From: Triparma columacea
Lineage: Eukaryota > Sar > Bolidophyceae > Parmales > Triparmaceae
Assembly: GCA_030267965.1 (NCBI GenBank)
Contig: BRYA01000247.1
Location: forward strand, 5,019 to 21,133
Direction of reading: 5' to 3'
DNA length: 16,115 nt
Shown: positions 8,051-14,458 of the stretch, one piece after another
Layout of the letters: every line of letters starts with the position of its first letter
How positions within the stretch are numbered: position 1 is the first letter of the stretch
Made by a program: the position numbers and the translations under genes
The notes under the pieces: model-generated
The model's input: the letters and a program-made list of their open reading frames with translations, nothing else
What the model was told of the DNA's origin: nothing
Databases searched by the model: none

Positions 8051-10576
8051 TTACTCATCATCGGCGGCCAACTTGAAGCCCTCAGTGAGCTCCTTCTCAA
8101 TGTTAGGAGGGACGAAGTCGTAAGAAGCTAGCTTCATGGAGTAGTTAGCGCGGCCCTTGGACATGGAGCGGAGAGTGGAAACGTACTGGAACATGTTGGC
8201 GAGGGGCACCTGTGCCGAGATGGTCTTGGCGTTTCCGCGCTCCCCCAGGTCTCCTACGATCCCGCGCCTGCTGTTGATGTCCCCGAGGACGTCCCCCATG
8301 TACTCCTCCGGGCAGGTAACGTCGACCTGCATGAGGGGCTCCATGAGCCTGGCCCCGGCCTTGCGGAGCCCCTCGCGGGCGCAGGCGCGCCCCGCGATCT
8401 CGAAGGCCATGACGGAGGAGTCGACGTCGTGGTAGGCCCCGTCGACGAGGGTGGCCTTGAGGCCGAGGACGGGGAAGCCGGCGATGACGCCCTGGGAGAG
8501 GACGGACTCGATGCCCTTTTGGACACCAGGGATGTACTCCTTGGGGACGGACCCGCCCTTGATGTCGGCGGCGAACTCGAAGTCAGCGTTCTCCTCCTCG
8601 TCGAGGTCCTTTGGCTCGAACTTAACCTTGACGCGGGCGTACTGTCCGGATCCTCCTGACTGCTTCTTGTGGGTGTAGTCAATCTCGGCGGGCTTGGTGA
8701 TGGCCTCCCTGTAGCTGACCTGGGGGGCGCCGATGTTGGCCTCAACGTTGAACTCGCGCTTCATGCGGTCGACGATGATCTCGAGGTGGAGCTCTCCCAT
8801 GCCGGCAATAATGGTCTGCCCGGTCTCCTCGTCACGGGTGAAGCGGAAGGAAGGGTCCTCGGCAGCGAGGCGGATGAGGGCGTCGGACATCTTGGTCTGG
8901 TCCGCCTTGGTCTTGGGCTCCACCGCGACGTTGATCACGGGGGTCGGGAACTCCATCTTCTCGAGGATGACGGAGTGGGCCTTGTCGCAGAGGGTCTCTC
9001 CGGTGGTGGTGTCCTTGAGGCCGACGAGGGCGACAATGTCCCCGGCGCGGGCCTCCTTGATCTCGGTACGATCGTTGGCATGCATCTGGAGCATGCGGCC
9101 GATGCGCTCGTTCTTGCCCTTGACGGAGTTGTAGACGGAGGTTCCGGCAGTCAAGACTCCAGAGTAGATACGGGTGAAGGTGAGGGTTCCAACGAAGGGG
9201 TCGTTGGCGATCTTGAAGGCGAGGGCGGAGAAGGGCTCGGTGTCGGAGGACTCGCGGACTGGGAGAGGGGAGGGAGAGGGGAGGGAGAGGGGAGGGAGAG
9301 GGGAGGGAGAGGGGAGGGAGGGTGAGTGAAAGGATATGTCTTGTCTTCATCTAGGGTAATTGAGAGTTGAGGTTGATTCCTCAATTTTGTCGTCGTATAC
9401 GCAGCTCCATTCTCACCTGTCTCGTGTCCGTCAGCGGTTCCGTCGTCCTCGATTCCCTTGATGGCATCAACCTCGAGCGGGGATGGCATGTAGTCAACGA
9501 CCGCGTCCAGGAGGGGCTGGACCCCCTTGTTCTTGAAGGCCGTTCCCGTGAGGACGGGGACGAAGGCCGACTTCAGGGTACCTAGGCGGATGCAGCGCTT
9601 GAGGGTAGGGATGTCGGGCTCCTCGCCCTCGAGGTAGGCCATGAGGACTTCCTCGTCCTGCTCGACGGCGAGCTCGATGAGGGTCTCGCGGTACTCGGCG
9701 GCCTTGTCGGCGAGGGCCTGGTCGACGAAGTCGACGGTGCCGACGGCCTCGGCGATGGGGATGCGGTCGAAGGAGGCGCCGAGGTCCTCGCCCCTCCAGA
9801 CTACAGCCTCCATGGTTACGAGGTCAACAATGCCGAGGAAGTCGCCCTCAGTGCCGATGGGAAGCTGGAGGACGGCGGGGGTGGAGCCGAGCTGCTTGAC
9901 GATAGTGTCGACGCAGAAGTAGAAGTCGGCACCGGTCCTGTCCATTTTGTTGAGGAAGCACATGCGGGGAACGTTGTACTTGTCGGCCTGCCTCCAGACG
10001 GTCTCGGTCTGGGGCTCGACCCCGGCGACGCCGTCGAAGACGGCAACGGCGCCGTCAAGGACACGGAGGGAGCGCTCGACCTCGAGGGTGAAATCGACGT
10101 GCCCGGGGGTGTCAATGATATTAATGCGGTGGTCGTTCCAGGCGCAAGTGGTGGCGGCAGAGGTGATGGTGATGCCACGTTCCTGGTGGTGGTGGTGGTG
10201 GTTGGGGTAAGGGGGTGGGGTGAGGGAGGGGATGGGGTGAGGGAGGGAATTGGGGGGGGGGGGGATTTCACCACGAACAATCCTAACAACTCACCTGCTC
10301 CTGCTCCATCCAGTCCATGGTAGCCCCTCCCTCGTGGACCTCCCCGATCTTGTAGGACTTCCCGGTGTAGTAGAGAATGCGCTCCGTGGTGGTGGTCTTC
10401 CCAGCGTCGATGTGCGCCATGATACCAATGTTGCGGTAATCGCCGAGATCAACCTCACGTCCGACAGCGGTGCTGTGGAGGGAAGTGGCGGGGGAAAGGA
10501 GGGGCCCGCGGGACCCAAATGTGGGGGCGAATGCGGTGCTACCCACGAGTAGTGTGGAAAGTAGAAGGAGCTTCAT
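8051..10576 (-). CDS. fusA: plastid-targeted translation elongation factor G
   Basis: EF-G is the ribosomal translocase GTPase. Three exons (10576-10295, 10182-9417, 9258-8051) join in frame to 751 residues, the usual size of bacterial-type EF-G plus a targeting leader. GTPase motifs are all present: AHIDAGKTT (54-62), RGITI (96-100), DTPGH (118-122) and NKMD (172-175). The C-terminal half shows [21 protein letters not shown] and [15 protein letters not shown]. The N-terminus [15 protein letters not shown] followed by FAP fits a signal peptide with the ASAFAP-type junction, so import into a four-membrane plastid is predicted. The mature part starts with a cyanobacterial/plastid-like [16 protein letters not shown]. 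Mitochondrial EF-G is the less likely alternative because of this leader. The gene is convergent with the channel gene and divergent from the ubiquitin-like array. fusA is the bacterial symbol; the nuclear gene may be named otherwise. Confidence 0.95.
9259..9416 (-). other. EF-G intron 2 (158 bp, phase 1)
   Basis: On the minus strand the donor is ACAG|GTGAGA at 9416 and the acceptor is CTCTCCCAG ending at 9259. Splicing joins HET to [15 protein letters not shown] with a split Val codon, restoring the EF-G domain 2 boundary. The 3' half is a pyrimidine minisatellite, listed separately. Confidence 0.9.
9264..9318 (+). repeat. 11-bp minisatellite inside EF-G intron
   Basis: Five consecutive copies of AGAGGGGAGGG on the plus strand (CCCTCCCCTCT on the transcribed strand). 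It lies directly before the 3' splice site, where it acts as a long pyrimidine tract. Pure purine/pyrimidine strand asymmetry makes triplex or slipped structures possible. Confidence 0.9.
10183..10294 (-). other. EF-G intron 1 (112 bp, phase 0)
   Basis: On the minus strand the donor is CAG|GTGAGT at 10294 and the acceptor is CCACCAG ending at 10183. It joins MEQEQ to ERGITI, restoring the switch I motif. It contains a run of 13 C on the transcribed strand (plus-strand G run 10252-10264) and a CCA-repeat acceptor tract. Confidence 0.92.
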
Positions 10577-10954
10577 TCCTGTGGTGATGTCGGCGAAGAT
10601 GAATCAGAGGAGTGGGTACGGTAACGGGGTAAAGAGGGCGGGTTAGGTTTTGTAACGAGCAGAATAAGGGGGATGGGTGTTCTAATAGAGCGTATATGTC
10701 CCAAAATGAAGAATTAGCTTGTCCACATCACGCCGATGTGAGTCACTGGGTGAGGCTTTTTTGCTTATAGGCAGTATATTGGATAGAAATTCCCATATAT
10801 GGGATAACAATGGGTACATTCGAGTTGTCGTAAGTTGTTATGTCTGCATAAATATGTTATTACCTTCAAAGAAAAGAAAGGAAAATGTGGCCAAAAGGCC
10901 AAAATGAGTCGAGAAAGAAAGGTAGAAAGGTCCAGAATCCAGTTAATTATTACA
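10577..10954. promoter_or_regulatory. divergent intergenic region between EF-G and ubiquitin-like gene 1
   Basis: These 378 bp hold the promoters of both genes. It contains the palindrome described below and AT-rich stretches before the ATG at 10955. Apart from a short match around CCAGAATCCAG near 10932, it is unrelated to the promoter shared by genes 2, 3 and CK2-beta, so gene 1 is driven by a different upstream sequence. No other gene was seen. Confidence 0.6.
10791..10804. promoter_or_regulatory. 14-bp perfect palindrome containing a CArG-box sequence
   Basis: TCCCATATATGGGA is its own reverse complement. Its core CCATATATGG matches CC(A/T)6GG, the site bound by MADS/SRF-type factors in animals, fungi and plants. 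It lies about 150 bp upstream of the ATG of ubiquitin-like gene 1. Binding is not shown by sequence alone. Confidence 0.4.
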
Positions 10955-11638
10955 ATGCCAAAGAAGACATCCAAACGCACTAGTATGGATTCCGGGGCCG
11001 TTTCTGGCTCTCAAAAGCGTCAAAAGAAAGACGACGATTCGAACACGCCACTCTATGGCTGGAAACTCCCCCCAAAAATTGGTAAACTCGGCTACGACAT
11101 TGTTAGAGATTATCATCAGTTCATAGCCTTGAAAGCGACGATGCAGGACTTTGACGCAACAAAGCTTTCTCCACCTCATTCTATCGATGAGGTTTGGCAC
11201 GCGCACATACTTTACACAAAAAACTACAGAGAATACTGCCTCGAAGTATGTGGGAATTTCATCGACCACAATCCGGAGGGAGCTGCGATGGACAGTAAGA
11301 GCGTTGTTGCGAGGATGAGGAGGATCGCGGCCACGATTGCCGCTTACGAGGACACTTTTGGGGAGCCTTGTGATTGGGATTACGGATCTGAAAACCCTAA
11401 CCCCATCTTCCAGATCTTTGTGAAGACGCTCACCGGGAAGATCCTCACTATTTACGTCAAAAGCACTGACACCATTGACAACGTCAAGCAGAAGATCGAT
11501 GACAAGGAGGGTCTCCCTCCCTCCCAACAGCGTCTCATATGGTCCGGCAAGCAGCTCCAGGACGGCAGGACCCTCTCCGACTACGACATCGAGAGGGAGC
11601 AAACCTTGCATTTGGTCTTACCTTTGGGCGGCTGTTAG
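10955..11638 (+). CDS. WHxH-domain/ubiquitin-like fusion protein, copy 1
   Basis: The protein has 227 residues and no intron. Residues 1-30 are basic with an NLS-like SQKRQKK. Residues about 35-145 form a domain with WHAH (81-84), YTKNYREYC (87-95) and FIDHNPEG, resembling the WH-x-H module of GRDP/DUF1399-type proteins, whose biochemical role I do not know. Residues 152-227 are a ubiquitin-like domain ([11 protein letters not shown]...LHLVL) that keeps L8, I44, H68, V70 and Lys at 6, 11, 27, 29, 33 and 48, but has W45 and R63. The end is L-P-L-G-G-C: relative to ubiquitin it either lacks R74 and carries one extra Cys, or has Cys in place of Gly76. In-frame ATGs at 10835 and 10904 exist, but the MPKK start is the one shared by all three copies. 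The promoter is not homologous to those of copies 2 and 3. Confidence 0.85.
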   Translation: MPKKTSKRTSMDSGAVSGSQKRQKKDDDSNTPLYGWKLPPKIGKLGYDIVRDYHQFIALKATMQDFDATKLSPPHSIDEVWHAHILYTKNYREYCLEVCGNFIDHNPEGAAMDSKSVVARMRRIAATIAAYEDTFGEPCDWDYGSENPNPIFQIFVKTLTGKILTIYVKSTDTIDNVKQKIDDKEGLPPSQQRLIWSGKQLQDGRTLSDYDIEREQTLHLVLPLGGC

Positions 11639-11654
11639 AGTTGCCCCCTTCCCT

Positions 11655-11713
11655 CACACACACGCGCGCACACACACACGCACACACAACACACACACAC
11701 ACGCGCACACACA
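11655..11713 (+). repeat. CA/CG microsatellite 3' of copy 1
   Basis: Imperfect alternating purine-pyrimidine tract, mostly CA with CG steps (CACGCGCGCACACA), starting 17 bp after the stop codon and so probably in the 3' UTR. Homologous shorter tracts follow copies 2 and 3. Such tracts can adopt Z-DNA. Confidence 0.9.
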
Positions 11714-11826
11714 TTCACAACACCACGAGGGGAGGTTTGGTCACTAGCTGGGTGAACACGAGATCTTCAACCTCACCCTCGTTTTCATGGTTGAGGAGGG
11801 GGCCTGTCCCGTCGCTAGCTTAGTTG

Positions 11827-11834
11827 TATAAATA
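11827..11834 (+). promoter_or_regulatory. TATA box of ubiquitin-like copy 2
   Basis: TATAAATA within the conserved block CTAGCTTAGTTGTATAAATA, 206 bp before the ATG at 12033. The same block precedes copy 3 and CK2-beta. Conservation across three duplicated promoters supports function, or simply recent duplication. Confidence 0.65.
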
Positions 11835-12032
11835 CATGTTTGTTTTCATGAAAGTTGAAGGTCGCTGCCACATATGTTTGTCTTCTCCTTGTAGTCCTTG
11901 CACAGCTCCTTGGCGTTTGTCTCGGCGTGCCGAGTTTTATTATTATTATTAAGATTAAGAAGAAGAAGGAGACAACACGAAGCAAAGGACCAGAATCCAA
12001 GAATCCAGTCCCTGGAAGAACAAATTGTTCAA

Positions 12033-12716
12033 ATGCCAAAGAAAACTTCTAAACGCACCAGTAAGGATTCCGGGGCCGCTTCTGGCTCTCAGAAACGTCA
12101 AAAGAAAGACGATGAATCATACACGCCACTCTATGGCTGGAAGCTCCCCCCAAAAATAGGTCAACTCGGCTACGACAGTGTTCGAGATTACCATCAATTC
12201 ATTGCCTTGAAAGCGACGATGCAGGACTTTGACGCAACACAGCTTTCTCCACCTTCTTCTATTGATGAGGTTTGGCACGCGCACATACTTTACACAAAAA
12301 ACTATAGAGAATACTGCCTTGCAATATGTGGGAACTTCATCGACCATAACCCGGAGGGAGCTGCGATGGACGCTAAAAGTGTTTATGCGAGGAAGATTAG
12401 GATCGCGGCCACGATTGCCGCTTACGAGGACACTTTTGAGGAGCCATGTGATTGGGATTACGGATCTGAAGACCCTAACCCCATCTTTCAGATCTTTTTT
12501 AAGGATCTCACCGGGAAGACACAAACTCTTTTCGTCAAAAGCACTGACACCATTGACAACGTCAAGCAGAAGATCCAAGACAAGGAGGACATCCCCCCCG
12601 ACCAGCAGCGTCTCATATGGTCCGGCAAGCAGCTCGAGGACGTCAGGACCCTCTCCTACTACAACATCCAGAAGGAGACTACCTTGCATTTGGTCTTACG
12701 CACGGGCGGCTGTTAG
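12033..12716 (+). CDS. WHxH-domain/ubiquitin-like fusion protein, copy 2
   Basis: The protein has 227 residues and no intron, collinear with copy 1. It has a basic N-terminus, WHAH at 81-84, [17 protein letters not shown], and a ubiquitin-like domain at 152-227. It keeps I44, K48, K63, H68 and V70, with W45, V53 instead of G53, and Y58 instead of D58. The C-terminus is L-R-T-G-G-C, again one residue short before the Gly-Gly or with Cys replacing Gly76. The ATG is placed at MPKK: the upstream open frame in this copy (from 11898) is in a different register from that of copy 3 over the same leader, so the extension is not conserved protein. It is driven by the TATA promoter at 11827. Whether the product is conjugated to targets is unknown. 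Confidence 0.85.
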   Translation: MPKKTSKRTSKDSGAASGSQKRQKKDDESYTPLYGWKLPPKIGQLGYDSVRDYHQFIALKATMQDFDATQLSPPSSIDEVWHAHILYTKNYREYCLAICGNFIDHNPEGAAMDAKSVYARKIRIAATIAAYEDTFEEPCDWDYGSEDPNPIFQIFFKDLTGKTQTLFVKSTDTIDNVKQKIQDKEDIPPDQQRLIWSGKQLEDVRTLSYYNIQKETTLHLVLRTGGC

Positions 12717-12729
12717 AGTTGCCCCCGTC

Positions 12730-12790
12730 CCACACACACACGCACGCACACACACACGCACACCCAACACACAAACACGCGCACACACAC
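12730..12790 (+). repeat. CA-rich microsatellite 3' of copy 2
   Basis: Imperfect CA/CG tract homologous to that after copy 1, interrupted by CCAA and AAA. It lies just after the stop codon at 12714-12716. Confidence 0.9.
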
Positions 12791-12902
12791 TCACAACACC
12801 ATGAGGGGAGGTTTCGGCACTAGCTGGGTCAACACGACATCTTCAACCTCACACTCTTTTTCATGGTTGAGGAGGGGGCCTGTCCCGTCGCTAGCTTAGT
12901 TG

Positions 12903-12910
12903 TATAAATA
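12903..12910 (+). promoter_or_regulatory. TATA box of ubiquitin-like copy 3
   Basis: TATAAATA in the same GTCGCTAGCTTAGTTG context as copy 2, 227 bp before the ATG at 13130. Confidence 0.65.
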
Positions 12911-13129
12911 CTTTGTTTTCTGAAAGCTGCTGATCGGAGGATGACAGCTTACAGTTTTATGGGCTCGCTGCCGCATATCTTTGTGTCTTCTCCTTGTAGT
13001 CCTTGCACAGCTCCTTGGCGTTTGTCTTGGCGTGTTGAGTTAAAAAGAAGAAGGAGACAACACGAATCAAACAACCAAGAAAGAATCCAGAATCCAAGAA
13101 TTCAGTCCCCTGGAAGAACAAATTGTTCA

Positions 13130-14044
13130 ATGCCAAAGAAAACTTCTAAACGCACCAGTAAGGATTCTGGGGCCGCTTCTGGCTCTCAGAAACGTCAAAA
13201 GAAAGACGATGAATCATACACGCCACTCTATGGCTGGAAGCTCCCCCCCAAAATAGGTCAACTCGGCTACGACAGTGTTCGAGATTACCATCAGTTCATA
13301 GCCTTGAAAGCGACGATGAACGACTTTGATGCAACAAAGCTTTCTCCACCTCATTCTATCGATGAGGTTTGGCACACACATATACTTTACACGGAAAACT
13401 ACAGAGAATACTGCCTCGAAGTATGTGGGAACTTCATCGACCATAACCCAGAGGGAGCTGCGATGGACCCTAAAAGTGTTATGGCGCGGAAGGAGAGGAT
13501 CACAGCCACGATTGTCGCTTACGAGGACACGTTTGGGAAGCCTTGTGATTGGGATTACGGATCTGAAGGCCCGACCACCTTTCAGATCTTTTTTAGGAAT
13601 TTCGAAGGGAAGTGGCGAACTCTTGACGTCAAAAGCACTGACACCATCGCCAACATCAAGGCCAAGATTCAGGACAAGGTGGGCATCCCTCCCTCCCGAC
13701 AGCGTCTCGCATTCGCCGGAAAGCAGCTCAACGAGGACGGCTGGACCCTCTCCGACTACAAAATCAAGCGGGATTCTAACTTGTGTTTGGATTGCGGATC
13801 TGAACGCCCGACCAGCTATCAGATCTTTGTGAAGAAAATCAACGGGAGGAAGGTAGCTTTTGACGTCAAAAGCACTGACACCGTCGACGACCTCAAGGCC
13901 AAGGTTCGGGACATGGAGGGTACTCCCGACCGACAGCGTCTCATCTTTGCCGGCAAGCAGCTCGAGGACGGCAGGACCCTCTCCGACTACAACATCCAGA
14001 AGGAGTCTACCTTGCATTTGGTCTTAGAATTGCGCGGCTGTTAG
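13130..14044 (+). CDS. WHxH-domain protein with two ubiquitin-like domains, copy 3
   Basis: The protein has 304 residues and no intron. The N-terminal half matches copies 1 and 2 (here [13 protein letters not shown]). It then has two ubiquitin-like domains: residues 151-221, divergent (A44, and the end reads NLCLD with no Gly-Gly), and residues 230-304, closer to ubiquitin ([24 protein letters not shown]). The linker before the second domain (DCGSERPTS) copies the one before the first (DYGSEGPTT), so the duplication carried the linker too. Without Gly-Gly between them, the two domains should stay joined, unlike polyubiquitin. The C-terminus L-E-L-R-G-C has only one Gly. The second domain also lacks one residue in the 37-40 loop (TPDRQ). 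An upstream in-frame ATG at 12941 exists, but MPKK is the conserved start. Confidence 0.85.
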   Translation: MPKKTSKRTSKDSGAASGSQKRQKKDDESYTPLYGWKLPPKIGQLGYDSVRDYHQFIALKATMNDFDATKLSPPHSIDEVWHTHILYTENYREYCLEVCGNFIDHNPEGAAMDPKSVMARKERITATIVAYEDTFGKPCDWDYGSEGPTTFQIFFRNFEGKWRTLDVKSTDTIANIKAKIQDKVGIPPSRQRLAFAGKQLNEDGWTLSDYKIKRDSNLCLDCGSERPTSYQIFVKKINGRKVAFDVKSTDTVDDLKAKVRDMEGTPDRQRLIFAGKQLEDGRTLSDYNIQKESTLHLVLELRGC

Positions 14045-14060
14045 AGTTGTCCCCGTCCCT

Positions 14061-14093
14061 CACACTCACGCGCGCACACACAATCACAACACC
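14061..14093 (+). repeat. shortened CA/CG tract 3' of copy 3
   Basis: About 33 bp of CA/CG-rich sequence homologous to the longer tracts after copies 1 and 2, consistent with microsatellite contraction after duplication. Confidence 0.8.
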
Positions 14094-14194
14094 ATGAGGG
14101 GAGGTTTCGTCACAAGCTGGGTCAACACGACGTCTTCAACCTCACCCTCTTTTTCATGGGTGATGAGGGGGCCTTCCCGTCGCTAGCTTAGTTG

Positions 14195-14202
14195 TATAAA
14201 TA
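14195..14202 (+). promoter_or_regulatory. TATA box of the duplicated promoter now upstream of CK2-beta
   Basis: TATAAATA in the GTCGCTAGCTTAGTTG context, as before copies 2 and 3. It lies 264 bp before the proposed CK2-beta ATG at 14459. Homology to the ubiquitin-like leader continues to about 14375 (AAAAAGAAGAAGGAGACAA) and then stops. Confidence 0.6.
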
Positions 14203-14458
14203 GTATTTGTTTCATGAAAGTTGTGCACGCTTATGACAGCTTGAAGGTCGAGTACAGTTTTAGGGTTCGCTGCCACATATGTTTGTCTTCTCCTTGTAGT
14301 CCTTGCACAGCTCCTTGGCGTTTGTCTTGGCGTGCTGAGTTAAAAAGAAGAAGGAGACAAACAGAAAGAATCAAGAATTAATTCAAGAAGTGGAGCGGCA
14401 CATCGGAGGCCATTAAAAATCCCCTCAAATATTTGGAAACTTAAGGTTTCGTCTATAA

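Larger units (their letters stand above)
10936..14375 (+). repeat. tandem gene duplication array (three full units plus a promoter-only unit)
   Basis: The segment contains three near-identical coding blocks with start codons at 10955, 12033 and 13130 (spacing 1078 and 1097 bp). Each is followed by a GAGTTG(C/T)CCCC segment, a CA-rich tract, a CTAGCTTAGTTGTATAAATA promoter and a leader with CTCCTTGTAGTCCTTGCACA. The last promoter and leader (about 14094-14375) is followed by CK2-beta instead of a fourth copy. No transposon ends or target duplications were seen, so unequal crossing-over is the simplest origin. Confidence 0.9.

Noticed and set aside
6875..8131. 418-codon plus-strand open frame, Gly/Arg/Glu-rich
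   Set aside because: It is a shadow of the last channel exon in another frame. Its Gly-rich repeats come from GGAG-rich DNA, it crosses the real stop codon, and the overlapping frame has protein-like domain composition.
8669..9325. Long plus-strand frame opposite EF-G
   Set aside because: It is antisense to highly conserved EF-G coding sequence and runs into the intron minisatellite; a shadow frame.
11855..12052. Signal-peptide-like frame in the leader of copy 2
   Set aside because: It needs a non-ATG start, overlaps the real start codon in another frame, and the homologous leaders before copy 3 and CK2-beta do not preserve it.
12941..13129. In-frame N-terminal extension of copy 3 (and the ones from 11898 and 10835 in copies 2 and 1)
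   Set aside because: The same leader DNA is read in different frames in copies 2 and 3, and copy 1 has unrelated upstream sequence, so the extensions are not conserved protein. The shared start is MPKK.
10955..14044. Polyubiquitin gene
   Set aside because: The ubiquitin-like units are separated by stop codons, promoters and a WHxH domain. They lack a proper LRLRGG junction and diverge at many sites from ubiquitin, which is almost invariant.
10936..14375. Mobile element
   Set aside because: No terminal repeats, target-site duplications or transposase/reverse transcriptase were seen. Simple tandem duplication explains the pattern.
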